The notes beneath the pieces are model-generated. The model was given only the letters and a program-made list of their open reading frames with translations. It searched no databases and was not told where the DNA came from. This document shows positions 51,729-64,000 of a stretch of 64,000 bases of DNA, piece by piece. The stretch covers positions 36,057,701 through 36,121,700 of the forward strand of contig OX637399.1 of assembly GCA_951799425.1 (NCBI GenBank), given 5' to 3'. Position 1 is the stretch's first letter. Each line of letters opens with the position of its first letter. This DNA comes from Ilex aquifolium (lineage: Eukaryota > Streptophyta > Magnoliopsida > Aquifoliales > Aquifoliaceae). The position numbers and the translations under genes were made by a program.

Positions 51729-53631
51729 AAAGTTATGTCAGAAATACTGAAGATTGGGAAATTACTTTTTTTTGCCTTGTGGAGGGGAATGGCCAACTAT
51801 ACCAAACTTCCATCACAGTTTCGAACTTGTTAGAAGATGAATCACCAATTTTGATCTCAATATATTGGTTAGGGTTTCAAGTTCTCTTTGCAATGCCGCA
51901 AGAATTAGCTCAATCCGAGTTCGGGAGAAAGAGTTATGTCGGATATAATATTTCATTTTAAAGGAGGACTACTTATTACACAAAACTTGCGTTACAATAG
52001 AGTCAATGCTAGAGGATTTTTCATGACTTTTGATGTGAATAAAATGGTTAGGGATTGAAGAATTCTTTACAATGCCGCAAGAATCATCTTAATCAGAGAC
52101 CGGAGCAAAAAGTTATGTCAGAAATACTGAAGATTGGGAAATTACTTTTTTTTTGCCTTGTGGAGGGGAATGGCCAACTTTACCAAACTTCCATCACAAT
52201 TTCGAACTTGTTAGAAGATGAATCACCAATTTTGATCTCAATATATTGGTTAGGGTTTCAAGTTCTCTTTGCAATGCCGCAAGAATTAGCTCAATCCGAG
52301 TTCGGGAGAAAAAGTTATGTCGGATATAATATTTCATTTTAAAGGAGGACTACTTATTACACAAAACTTGTGTTACAATAGAGTCCATGCTAGAGGATTT
52401 TTCATGACTTTTGATGTGAATAAAATGGTTAGGGATTGAAGAATTCTTTACAATGCCGCAAGAATCATCTTAATCAGAGACCGGAGCAAAAAGTTATGTC
52501 AGAAATACTGAAGATTGGGAAATTACTTTTTTTTGCCTTGTGGAGGGGAATGGCCAACTATACCAAACTTCCATCACAATTTCGAACTTGTTAGAAGATG
52601 AATCACCAATTTTGATCTGAATATATTTGTTAGGGTTTCAAGTTCTCTTTGCAATGCCGTAAGTATTAGCTCAATCCGAGTTCGGGAGAAAGAGTTATGT
52701 TGGATATAATATTTCATTTTAAAGGAGGACTACTTATTACACAAAACTTGCGTTACAATAGAGTCCATGCTAGAGGATTTTTCATGACTTTTGATGTGAA
52801 TAAAATGGTTAGGGATTGAAGAATTCTTTACAATGCCGCAAGAATCATCTTAATCAGAGACCGGAGCAAAAAGTTATGTCAGAAATACTGAAGATTGGGA
52901 AATTACTTTTTTTTTGCCTTGTGGAGGGGAATGGCCAACTTTACCAAACTTCCATCACAATTTCGAACTTGTTAGAAGATGAATCACCAATTTTGATCTC
53001 AATATATTGGTTAGGGTTTCAAGTTCTCTTTGCAATGCCGGAAGAATTAGCTCAATCCGAGTTCGGGAGAAAGAGTTATGTCGGATATAATATTTCATTT
53101 TAAAGGAGGACTACTTATTACACAAAACTTGCGTTACAATAGAGCCCATGCTAGAGGTTTTTTCATGACTTTTGATGTGAATAAAATGGTTAGGGATTGA
53201 AGAATTCTTTACAATGCCGCAAGAATCATCTTAATCAGAGACCGGAGCAAAAAGTTATGTCAGAAATACTGAAGATTGGGAAATTATTTTTTTTTTGCCT
53301 TGTGGAGGGGAATAGCCAACTATACCAAACTTCCATCACAGTTTCGAACTTGTTAGAAGATGAATCACCAATTTTGATCTCAATATATTGGTTAGGGTTT
53401 CAAGTTCTCTTTGCAATGCCGCAAGAATTAGCTCAATCCGAGTTCGGGAGAAAGAGTTATGTCGGATATAATATTTCATTTTAAAGGAGGACTACTTATT
53501 ACTCAAAACTTGCGTTACAATAGAGTCCATGCTAGAGGATTTTTCATGACTTTTGATGTGAATAAAATGGTTAGGGATTGAAGAATTCTTTACAATGCCG
53601 CAAGAATCATCTTAATCAGAGACCGGAGCAA
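51729..53631 (+). repeat. Five-monomer HOR: V-E-G-E'-S, copy 2 (1,903 bp)
   Basis: Monomers start at 51729, 52109, 52490, 52870 and 53251. The rare ccggaag recurs at 53038, exactly 1,903 bp from the first copy. The S unit here has ttactcaaaac and gcgtt, as at 37274 and 61238. Confidence 0.9.
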
Positions 53632-56292
53632 AAAGTTATGTCAGAAATACTGAAGATTGGGAAATTACTTTTTTTTTGCCTTGTGGAGGGGAATGTCCAA
53701 CTTTACCAAACATCCATCACAATTTCGAACTTGTTAGAAGATGAATCACCAATTTTGATCTCAATATATTGGTTAGGGTTTCAAGTTCTCTTTGCAATGC
53801 CGCAAGAATTAGCTCAATCCGAGTTCGGGAGAAAAAGTTATGTCGGATATAATATTTCATTTTAAAGGAGGACTACTTATTACACAAAACTTGTGTTACA
53901 ATAGAGTCCATGCTAGAGAATTTTTCATGACTTTTGATGTGAATAAAATGGTTAGGGATTGAAGAATTCTTTACAATGCCGCAAGAATCATCTTAATCAG
54001 AGACCGGAGCAAAAAGTTATGTCAGAAATACTGAAGATTGGGAAATTACTTTTTTTTGCCTTTTGGAGGGGAATGGCCAACTATACCAAACTTCCATCAC
54101 AATTTCGAACTTGTTAGAAGATGAATCACCAATTTTGATCTGAATATATTTGTTAGGGTTTCAAGTTCTCTTTGCAATGCCGTAAGTATTAGCTCAATCC
54201 GAGTTCGGGAGAAAGAGTTATGTCGGATATAATATTTCATTTTAAAGGAGGACTACTTATTACACAAAACTTGCATTACAATAGAGCCCATGCTAGAGGA
54301 TTTTTCATGACTTTTGATGTGAATAAAATGGTTAGGGATTGAAGAATTCTTTACAATGCCGCAAGAATCATCTTAATCAGAGACCGGAGCAAAAAGTTAT
54401 GTCAGAAATACTGAAGATTGGGAAATTACTTTTTTTTGCCTTGTGGAGGGGAATGGCCAACTATACCAAACTTCCATCACAGTTTCGAACTTGTTAGAAG
54501 ATGTATCACCAATTTTGATCTCAATATATTGGTTAGGGTTTCAAGTTCTCTTTGCAATGCCGCAAGAATTAGCTCAATCCGAGTTCGGGAGAAAGAGTTA
54601 TGTCGGATATAATATTTCATTTTAAAGGAGGACTACTTATTACACAAAACTTGCGTTACAATAGAGTCCATGCTAGAGGATTTTTCATGACTTTTGATGT
54701 GAATAAAATGGTTAGGGATTGAAGAATTCTTTACAATGCCGCAAGAATCATCTTAATCAGAGACCGGAGCAAAAAGTTATGTCAGAAATACTGAAGATTG
54801 GGAAATTACTTTTTTTTGCCTTGTGGAGGGGAATGGCCAACTATACCAAACTTCCATCACAGTTTCGAACTTGTTAGAAGATGAATCACCAATTTTGATC
54901 TCAATATATTGGTTAGGGTTTCAAGTTCTCTTTGCAATGCCGCAAGAATTAGCTCAATCCGAGTTCGGGAGAAAGAGTTATGTCAGATATAATATTTCAT
55001 TTTAAAGGAGGACTACTTATTACACAAAACTTGCGTTACAATAGAGTCCATGCTAGAGGATTTTTCATGACTTTTGATGTGAATAAAATGGTTAGGGATT
55101 GAAGAATTCTTTACAATGCCGCAAGAATCATCTTAATCAGAGACCGGAGCAAAAAGTTATGTCAGAAATACTGAAGATTGGGAAATTACTTTTTTTTGCC
55201 TTGTGGAGGGGAATGGCCAACTATACCAAACTTCCATCACAATTTCGAACTTGTTAGAAGATGAATCACCAATTTTGATCTGAATATATTTGTTAGGGTT
55301 TCAAGTTCTCTTTGCAATGCCGTAAGTATTAGCTCAATCCGAGTTCGGGAGAAAGAGTTATGTTGGATATAATATTTCATTTTAAAGGAGGACTACTTAT
55401 TACACAAAACTTGCGTTACAATAGAGTCCATGCTAGAGGATTTTTCATGACTTTTGATGTGAATAAAATGGTTAGGGATTGAAGAATTCTTTACAATGCC
55501 GCAAGAATCATCTTAATCAGAGACCGGAGCAAAAAGTTATGTCAGAAATACTGAAGATTGGGAAATTACTTTTTTTTGCCTTGTGGAGGGGAATGGCCAA
55601 CTATACCAAACTTCCATCACAATTTCGAACTTGTTAGAAGATGAATCACCAATTTTGATCTGAATATATTTGTTAGGGTTTCAAGTTCTCTTTGCAATGC
55701 CGTAAGTATTAGCTCAATCCGAGTTCGGGAGAAAGAGTTATGTTGGATATAATATTTCATTTTAAAGGAGGACTACTTATTACACAAAACTTGCGTTACA
55801 ATAGAGTCCATGCTAGAGGATTTTTCATGACTTTTGATGTGAATAAAATGGTTAGGGATTGAAGAATTCTTTACAATGCCGCAAGAATCATCTTAATCAG
55901 AGACCGGAGCAAAAAGTTATGTCAGAAATACTGAAGATTGGGAAATTACTTTTTTTTGCCTTGTGGAGGGGAATGGCCAACTATACCAAACTTCCATCAC
56001 AGTTTCGAACTTGTTAGAAGATGAATCACCAATTTTGATCTCAATATATTGGTTAGGGTTTCAAGTTCTCTTTGCAATGCCGCAAGAATTAGCTCAATCC
56101 TAGTTCGGGAGAAAGAGTTATGTCGGATATAATATTTCATTTTAAAGGAGGACTACTTATTACACAAAACTTGCGTTACAATAGAGTCCATGCTAGAGGA
56201 TTTTTCATGACTTTTGATGTGAATAAAATGGTTAGGGATTGAAGAATTCTTTACAATGCCGCAAGAATCATCTTAATCAGAGACCGGAGCAA
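53632..56292 (+). repeat. F-G-D-V-G-G-V stretch with a duplicated G monomer
   Basis: Monomers start at 53632 F (gaatgtcc, aaacatccatc), 54013 G (gccttttgg), 54393 D, 54773 V (tatgtcagat), 55153 G, 55533 G and 55913 V (aatcctagttc). The two G units at 55153-55532 and 55533-55912 are identical over all 380 bp on my reading. They are the only adjacent G pair in the window. Confidence 0.9.
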
Positions 56293-58574
56293 AAAGTTAT
56301 GTCAGAAATACTGAAGATTGGGAAATTACTTTTTTTTTGCCTTGTGGAGGGGAATGTCCAACTTTACCAAACATCCATCACAATTTCGAAGTTGTTAGAA
56401 GATGAATCACCAATTTTGATCTCAATATATTGGTTAGGGTTTCAAGTTCTCTTTGCAATGCCGCAAGAATTAGCTCAATCCGAGTTCGGGAGAAAAAGTT
56501 ATGTCGGATATAATATTTCATTTTAAAGGAGGACTACTTATTACACAAAACTTGTGTTACAATAGAGTCCATGCTAGAGAATTTTTCATGACTTTTGATG
56601 TGAATAAAATGGTTAGGGATTGAAGAATTCTTTACAATGCCGCAAGAATCATCTTAATCAGAGACCGGAGCAAAAAGTTATGTCAGAAATACTGAAGATT
56701 GGGAAATTACTTTTTTTTGCCTTTTGGAGGGGAATGGCCAACTATACCAAACTTCCATCACAATTTCGAACTTGTTAGAAGATGAATCACCAATTTTGAT
56801 CTGAATATATTTGTTAGGGTTTCAAGTTCTCTTTGCAATGCCGTAAGTATTAGCTCAATCCGAGTTCGGGAGAAAGAGTTATGTCGGATATAATATTTCA
56901 TTTTAAAGGAGGACTACTTATTACACAAAACTTGCATTACAATAGAGCCCATGCTAGAGGATTTTTCATGACTTTTGATGTGAATAAAATGGTTAGGGAT
57001 TGAAGAATTCTTTACAATGCCGCAAGAATCATCTTAATCAGAGACCGGAGCAAAAAGTTATGTCAGAAATACTGAAGATTGGGAAATTACTTTTTTTTGC
57101 CTTGTGGAGGGGAATGGCCAACTATACCAAACTTCCATCACAGTTTCGAACTTGTTAGAAGATGTATCACCAATTTTGATCTCAATATATTGGTTAGGGT
57201 TTCAAGTTCTCTTTGCAATGCCGCAAGAATTAGCTCAATCCGAGTTCGGGAGAAAGAGTTATGTCGGATATAATATTTCATTTTAAAGGAGGACTACTTA
57301 TTACACAAAACTTGCGTTACAATAGAGTCCATGCTAGAGGATTTTTCATGACTTTTGATGTGAATAAAATGGTTAGGGATTGAAGAATTCTTTACAATGC
57401 CGCAAGAATCATCTTAATCAGAGACCGGAGCAAAAAGTTATGTCAGAAATACTGAAGATTGGGAAATTACTTTTTTTTGCCTTGTGGAGGGGAATGGCCA
57501 ACTATACCAAACTTCCATCACAGTTTCGAACTTGTTAGAAGATGAATCACCAATTTTGATCTCAATATATTGGTTAGGGTTTCAAGTTCTCTTTGCAATG
57601 CCGCAAGAATTAGCTCAATCCGAGTTCGGGAGAAAGAGTTATGTCAGATATAATATTTCATTTTAAAGGAGGACTACTTATTACACAAAACTTGCGTTAC
57701 AATAGAGTCCATGCTAGAGGATTTTTCATGACTTTTGATGTGAATAAAATGGTTAGGGATTGAAGAATTCTTTACAATGCCGCAAGAATCATCTTAATCA
57801 GAGACCGGAGCAAAAAGTTATGTCAGAAATACTGAAGATTGGGAAATTACTTTTTTTTTGCCTTGTGGAGGGGAATGGCCAACTATACCAAACTTCCATC
57901 ACAGTTTCGAACTTGTTAGAGGATGAATCACCAATTTTGATCTCAAAATATTGGTTAGGATTTCAAGTTCTCTTTGCAATGCCGCAAGAATTAGCTCAAT
58001 CCGAGTTCGGGAGAAAGAGTTATGTCGGATATAATATTTCATTTTAAAGGAGGACTACTTATTACACAAAACTTGCATTACAATAGAGCCCATGCTAGAG
58101 GATTTTTCATGACTTTTGATGTGAATAAAATGGTTAGGGATTGAAGAATTCTTTACAATGCCGCAAGAATCATCTTAATCAGAGACCGGAGCAACAAGTT
58201 ATGTCAGAAATACTGAAGATTGGGAAATTACTTTTTTTTGCCTTGTGGAGGGGAATGGCCAACTATACCAAACTTCCATCACAGTTTCGAACTTGTTAGA
58301 AGATGAATCACCAATTTTGATCTCAATATATTGGTTAGGGTTTCAAGTTCTCTTTGCAATGCCGCAAGAATTAGCTCAATCCGAGTTCGGGAGAAAGAGT
58401 TATGTCGGATATAATATTTCATTTTAAAGGAGGACTACTTATTACACAAAACTTGCGTTACAATAGAGTCCATGCTAGAGGATTTTTCATGACTTTTGAT
58501 GTGAATAAAATGGTTAGGGATTGAAGAATTCTTTACAATGCCGCAAGAATCATCTTAATCAGAGACCGGAGCAA
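56293..58574 (+). repeat. HOR copy: F-G-D-V-K-V (2,282 bp)
   Basis: Monomers start at 56293 F (gaatgtcc, aaacatccatc, cgaagttg), 56674 G (gccttttgg), 57054 D, 57434 V (tatgtcagat), 57814 K and 58195 V (after gagcaacaag). The order and length equal the full form at 15590. The D to V part matches 24338-25858 at an offset of 32,716 bp. Confidence 0.92.
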
Positions 58575-60985
58575 AAAGTTATGTCAGAAATACTGAAGAT
58601 TGGGAAATTACTTTTTTTTTGCCTTGTGGAGGGGAATGTCCAACTTTACCAAACTTCCATCACAATTTCGAACTTGTTAGAAGATGAATCACCAATTTTG
58701 ATCTCAATATATTGGTTAGGGTTTCAAGTTCTCTTTGCAATGCCGCAAGAATTAGCTCAATCCGAGTTCGGGAGAAAAAGTTATGTCGGATATAATATTT
58801 CATTTTAAAGGAGGACTACTTATTACACAAAACTTGTGTTACAATAGAGTCCATGCTAGAGAATTTTTCATGACTTTTGATGTGAATAAAATGGTTAGGG
58901 ATTGAAGAATTCTTTACAATGCCGCAAGAATCATCTTAATCAGAGACCGGAGCAAAAAGTTATGTCAGAAATACTGAATATTGGGAAATTACTTTTTTTT
59001 GCCTTGTGGAGGGGAATGGCCAACTATACCAAACTTCCATCACAATTTCGAACTTGTTAGAAGATGAATCACCAATTTTGATCTGAATATATTTGTTAGG
59101 GTTTCAAGTTCTCTTTGCAATGCCGTAAGTATTAGCTCAATCCGAGTTCGGGAGAAAGAGTTATGTCGGATATAATATTTCATTTTAAAGGAGGACTACT
59201 TATTACACAAAACTTGCATTACAATAGAGCCCATGCTAGAGGATTTTTCATGACTTTTGATGTGAATAAAATGGTTAGGGATTGAAGAATTCTTTACAAT
59301 GCCGCAAGAATCATCTTAATCAGAGACCGGAGCAAAAAGTTATGTCAGAAATACTGAAGATTGGGAAATTACTTTTTTTTGCCTTGTGGAGGGGAATGGC
59401 CAACTATACCAAACTTCCATCACAGTTTCGAACTTGTTAGAAGATGTATCACCAATTTTGATCTCAATATATTGGTTAGGGTTTCAAGTTCTCTTTGCAA
59501 TGCCGCAAGAATTAGCTCAATCCGAGTTCGGGAGAAAGAGTTATGTCGGATATAATATTTCATTTTAAAGGAGGACTACTTATTACACAAAACTTGCGTT
59601 ACAATAGAGTCCATGCTAGAGGATTTTTCATGACTTTTGATGTGAATAAAATGGTTAGGGATTGAAGAATTCTTTACAATGCCGCAAGAATCATCTTAAT
59701 CAGAGACCGGAGCAAAAAGTTATGTCAGAAATACTGAAGATTGGGAAATTACTTTTTTTTTGCCTTGTGGAGGGGAATGGCCAACTTTACCAAACTTCCA
59801 TCACAATTTCGAACTTGTTAGAAGATGAATCACCAATTTTGATCTCAATATATTGGTTAGGGTTTCAAGTTCTCTTTGCAATGCCGCAAGAATTAGCTCA
59901 ATCCGAGTTCGGGAGAAAAAGTTATGTCGGATATAATATTTCATTTTAAAGGAGGACTACTTATTACACAAAACTTGTGTTACAATAGAGTCCATGCTAG
60001 AGGATTTTTCATGACTTTTGATGTGAATAAAATGGTTAGGGATTGAAGAATTCTTTACAATGCCGCAAGAATCATCTTAATCAGAGACCGGAGCAAAAAG
60101 TTATGTCAGAAATACTGAAGATTGGGAAATTACTTTTTTTTGCCTTGTGGAGGGGAATGGCCAACTACACCAAACTTCCATCACAATTTCGAACTTGTTA
60201 GAAGATGAATCACCAATTTTGATCTGAATATATTTGTTAGGGTTTCAAGTTCTCTTTGCAATGCCGTAAGTATTAGCTCAATCCGAGTTCGGGAGAAAGA
60301 GTTATGTCGGATATAATATTTCATTTTAAAAGAGGACTACTTATTACACAAAACTTGCGTTACAATAGAGTCCATGCTAGAGGATTTTTCATGACTTTTG
60401 ATGTGAATAAAATGGTTAGGGATTGAAGAATTCTTTACAATGCCGCAAGAATCATCTTAATCAGAGACCGGAGCAAAAAATTATGTCAGAAATACTGAAG
60501 ATTGGGAAATTACTTTTTTTTGCCTTGTGGAGGGGAATTGCCAACTATACCAAACTTCCATCACAGTTTCGAACTTGTTAGAAGATGAATCACCAATTTT
60601 GATCTCAATATATTGGTTAGGGTTTCAAGTTCTTTTTGCAATGCCGCAAGAATTAGCTCAATCCGAGTTCGGGAGAAAGAGTTATGTCGGATATAATATT
60701 TCATTTTAAAGGAGGACTACTTATTACACAAAACTTGCGTTACAATAGAGTCCATGCTAGAGGATTTTTCATGACTTTTGATGTGAATAAAAAGGTTAGG
60801 GATTGAAGAATTCTTTACAATGCCGCAAGAATCATCTTAATCAGAGACCGGAGCAAAAAGTTATGTCAGAAATACTGAAGATTGGGAAATTACTTTTTTT
60901 TTGCCTTGTGGAGGGGAATGGCCAACTTTACCAAACTTCCATCACAATTTCGAACTTGTTAGAAGATGAATCACCAATTTTGATC
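56772..60985 (+). repeat. Segmental copy, right member (partner 24056-28269)
   Basis: This is the second member of the 4.2-kb pair. The sequence left of 56772 also resembles the left of 24056 (gccttttgg G unit after a gaatgtcc F unit) but with more changes, so the left edge is soft. The right edge is sharp, inside the unit at 60857. Confidence 0.88.
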
Positions 60986-61618
60986 TCAATATATTGGTTA
61001 GGGTTTCAAGTTCTCTTTGCAATGCCGCAAGAATTAGCTCAATCCGAGTTCGGGAGAAAGAGTTATGTCGGATATAATATTTCATTTTAAAGGAGGACTA
61101 CTTATTACACAAAACTTGCGTTACAATAGAGCCCATGCTAGAGGTTTTTTCATGACTTTTGATGTGAATAAAATGGTTAGGGATTGAAGAATTCTTTACA
61201 ATGCCGCAAGAATCATCTTAATCAGAGACCGGAGCAAAAAGTTATGTCAGAAATACTGAAGATTGGGAAATTATTTTTTTTTTGCCTTGTGGAGGGGAAT
61301 AGCCAACTATACCAAACTTCCATCACAGTTTCGAACTTGTTAGAAGATGAATCACCAATTTTGATCTCAATATATTGGTTAGGGTTTCAAGTTCTCTTTG
61401 CAATGCCGCAAGAATTAGCTCAATCCGAGTTCGGGAGAAAGAGTTATGTCGGATATAATATTTCATTTTAAAGGAGGACTACTTATTACTCAAAACTTGC
61501 GTTACAATAGAGTCCATGCTAGAGGATTTTTCATGACTTTTGATGTGAATAAAATGGTTAGGGATTGAAGAATTCTTTACAATGCCGCAAGAATCATCTT
61601 AATCAGAGACCGGAGCAA
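58575..61618 (+). repeat. F-G-D then E-G-V-E'-S (8 monomers)
   Basis: Monomers start at 58575 F, 58956 G (ctgaatattggg), 59336 D, 59716 E, 60097 G (ctacacc), 60477 V (gggaattgcc, ttctttttgc, aataaaaagg), 60857 (E-like, gaggtttttt) and 61238 S. The part to about 60985 copies 25859-28269. It then joins the E'-S series known from 52870 and 36893, so the boundary of two amplified segments lies inside the unit at 60857. Confidence 0.9.
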
Positions 61619-63900
61619 AAAGTTATGTCAGAAATACTGAAGATTGGGAAATTACTTTTTTTTTGCCTTGTGGAGGGGAATGTCCAACTTTACCAAACTT
61701 CCATCACAATTTCGAACTTGTTAGAAGATGAATCACCAATTTTGATCTCAATATATTGGTTAGGGTTTCAAGTTCTCTTTGCAATGCCGCAAGAATTAGC
61801 TCAATCCGAGTTCGGGAGAAAAAGTTATGTCGGATATAATATTTCATTTTAAAGGAGGACTACTTATTACACAAAACTTGTGTTACAATAGAGTCCATGC
61901 TAGAGAATTTTTCATGACTTTTGATGTGAATAAAATGGTTAGGGATTGAAGAATTCTTTACAATGCCGCAAGAATCATCTTAATCAGAGACCGGAGCAAA
62001 AAGTTATGTCAGAAATACTGAAGATTGGGAAATTACTTTTTTTTGCCTTTTGGAGGGGAATGGCCAACTATACCAAACTTCCATCACAATTTCGAACTTG
62101 TTAGAAGATGAATCACCAATTTTGATCTGAATATATTTGTTAGGGTTTCAAGTTCTCTTTGCAATGCCGTAAGTATTAGCTCAATCCGAGTTCGGGAGAA
62201 AGAGTTATGTCGGATATAATATTTCATTTTAAAGGAGGACTACTTATTACACAAAACTTGCATTACAATAGAGCCCATGCTAGAGGATTTTTCATGACTT
62301 TTGATGTGAATAAAATGGTTAGGGATTGAAGAATTCTTTACAATGCCGCAAGAATCATCTTAATCAGAGACCGGAGCAAAAAGTTATGTCAGAAATACTG
62401 AAGATTGGGAAATTACTTTTTTTTGCCTTGTGGAGGGGAATGGCCAACTATACCAAACTTCCATCACAGTTTCGAACTTGTTAGAAGATGTATCACCAAT
62501 TTTGATCTCAATATATTGGTTAGGGTTTCAAGTTCTCTTTGCAATGCCGCAAGAATTAGCTCAATCCGAGTTCGGGAGAAAGAGTTATGTCGGATATAAT
62601 ATTTCATTTTAAAGGAGGACTACTTATTACACAAAACTTGCGTTACAATAGAGTCCATGCTAGAGGATTTTTCATGACTTTTGATGTGAATAAAATGGTT
62701 AGGGATTGAAGAATTCTTTACAATGCCGCAAGAATCATCTTAATCAGAGACCGGAGCAAAAAGTTATGTCAGAAATACTGAAGATTGGGAAATTACTTTT
62801 TTTTGCCTTGTGGAGGGGAATGGCCAACTATACCAAACTTCCATCACAGTTTCGAACTTGTTAGAAGATGAATCACCAATTTTGATCTCAATATATTGGT
62901 TAGGGTTTCAAGTTCTCTTTGCAATGCCGCAAGAATTAGCTCAATCCGAGTTCGGGAGAAAGAGTTATGTCAGATATAATATTTCATTTTAAAGGAGGAC
63001 TACTTATTACACAAAACTTGCGTTACAATAGAGTCCATGCTAGAGGATTTTTCATGACTTTTGATGTGAATAAAATGGTTAGGGATTGAAGAATTCTTTA
63101 CAATGCCGCAAGAATCATCTTAATCAGAGACCGGAGCAAAAAGTTATGTCAGAAATACTGAAGATTGGGAAATTACTTTTTTTTTGCCTTGTGGAGGGGA
63201 ATGGCCAACTATACCAAACTTCCATCACAGTTTCGAACTTGTTAGAGGATGAATCACCAATTTTGATCTCAAAATATTGGTTAGGATTTCAAGTTCTCTT
63301 TGCAATGCCGCAAGAATTAGCTCAATCCGAGTTCGGGAGAAAGAGTTATGTCGGATATAATATTTCATTTTAAAGGAGGACTACTTATTACACAAAACTT
63401 GCATTACAATAGAGCCCATGCTAGAGGATTTTTCATGACTTTTGATGTGAATAAAATGGTTAGGGATTGAAGAATTCTTTACAATGCCGCAAGAATCATC
63501 TTAATCAGAGACCGGAGCAACAAGTTATGTCAGAAATACTGAAGATTGGGAAATTACTTTTTTTTGCCTTGTGGAGGGGAATGGCCAACTATACCAAACT
63601 TCCATCACAGTTTCGAACTTGTTAGAAGATGAATCACCAATTTTGATCTCAATATATTGGTTAGGGTTTCAAGTTCTCTTTGCAATGCCGCAAGAATTAG
63701 CTCAATCCGAGTTCGGGAGAAAGAGTTATGTCGGATATAATATTTCATTTTAAAGGAGGACTACTTATTACACAAAACTTGCGTTACAATAGAGTCCATG
63801 CTAGAGGATTTTTCATGACTTTTGATGTGAATAAAATGGTTAGGGATTGAAGAATTCTTTACAATGCCGCAAGAATCATCTTAATCAGAGACCGGAGCAA
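61619..63900 (+). repeat. HOR copy: F-G-D-V-K-V (2,282 bp)
   Basis: Monomers start at 61619 F, 62000 G (gccttttgg), 62380 D, 62760 V (tatgtcagat), 63140 K and 63521 V (after gagcaacaag). From about 62000 it follows 56674 onward at an offset of 5,326 bp, while its left part follows 53632 at 7,987 bp. Confidence 0.92.
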
Positions 63901-64000
63901 AAAGTTATGTCAGAAATACTGAAGATTGGGAAATTACTTTTTTTTTGCCTTGTGGAGGGGAATGTCCAACTATACCAAACTTCCATCACAATTTCGAACT
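63901..64000 (+). repeat. Partial monomer cut by the window end (F-like, T9)
   Basis: The first 100 bases of a monomer with nine T, gaatgtcc and acaattt mark the start of another F unit, as expected after F-G-D-V-K-V. It has ctatacc where other F units have ctttacc. The array continues past the window. Confidence 0.9.

Larger units (their letters stand above)
1..64000 (+). repeat. Satellite DNA array, 380/381-bp monomer, 168 complete copies
   Basis: The same 380-381 bp unit repeats head to tail from the first base to the last without inversion, spacer or inserted element. Using the unit start aaagttatgtcag, monomers begin at 1, 381, 761, 1141, 1521, 1902 and so on to 63521, with a 100-bp partial unit at 63901. 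Neighbouring copies differ by a few substitutions. Between the first and the 168th monomer there are 107 units of 380 bp and 60 of 381 bp, which accounts exactly for the distance. Long homogeneous arrays with higher-order structure are known from centromeres and constitutive heterochromatin. A centromeric role is inference and is not shown by sequence alone. I do not recognise the family by name. Confidence 0.98.

Noticed and set aside
1-64000. CRISPR array
   Set aside because: There is no alternation of short fixed repeats and unique spacers. The whole 380-bp unit is repeated.
1-64000. Remnant of a transposon or retroelement as the source of the repeat
   Set aside because: I see no terminal repeats, target duplications or coding remains. 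The internal dimer explains the structure without it.

Overview
The whole window is one uninterrupted tandem satellite array. It holds 168 complete head-to-tail monomers plus the first 100 bases of the next, all in the same orientation. There is no unique DNA, recognisable gene, RNA gene or transposon. The monomer is 380 or 381 bp and about 36% G+C (counted on the copy at 12547-12926). The array runs off both ends, so its true length exceeds 64 kb.

The organism is a eukaryote. Homogeneous long-monomer satellites with higher-order repeats (HORs) typify centromeric or heterochromatic blocks. A plant is my best guess. The monomer is a fused pair of related units of 201 and 179 bp, and 179 bp is a common size for plant centromeric satellites. 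A perfect plant-type telo-box (AAACCCTAA, minus strand) sits in about 150 of the 168 monomers. Several CpG sites occur as CG, TG and CA, as expected where cytosine is methylated. No exact match to a named satellite is claimed.

Monomer classes, told apart by shared variants (left half / right half): V (T8 tract, acagttt, tctcaatatattgg / gcgtt, gagtcc); F (T9, ctttacc, acaattt / gtgtt, gagaattt); E (as F, but gaggattt); G (acaattt, tctgaatatatttg, ccgtaagtatt); D (V with gatgtatc); K (tctcaaaatattgg, ttaggattt / gcatt, gagccc; T9 except in the left part); S (attat before the T run, gaatagcc); H (E-like left with tctgaatatattgg).

Layout: 1-3043 diverse V and K-like monomers; 3044-9124 three HOR copies of 6, 5 and 5 monomers; 9125-13687 a mixed stretch; 13688-26999 seven copies of an F-G-D-V-K-V HOR with 6-, 5-, 4- and 3-monomer forms; 27000-30044 two copies of a 4-monomer HOR; 30045-49825 three copies of a roughly 12-monomer block, the first separated from the others by about 6 kb of mixed monomers; 49826-53631 two copies of a 5-monomer HOR; 53632-64000 a mosaic of the same HORs, including a block that copies 24.06-28.27 kb from 32,716 bp away.

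Nothing here acts as a gene network. The content is structural: a candidate centromeric or heterochromatic array that evolved by repeated unequal exchange and segmental amplification. The most notable signals are the HOR mosaic with readable crossover monomers, the restriction of length change to one T tract, the invariant F-G-D trio, and the telo-box in most monomers.
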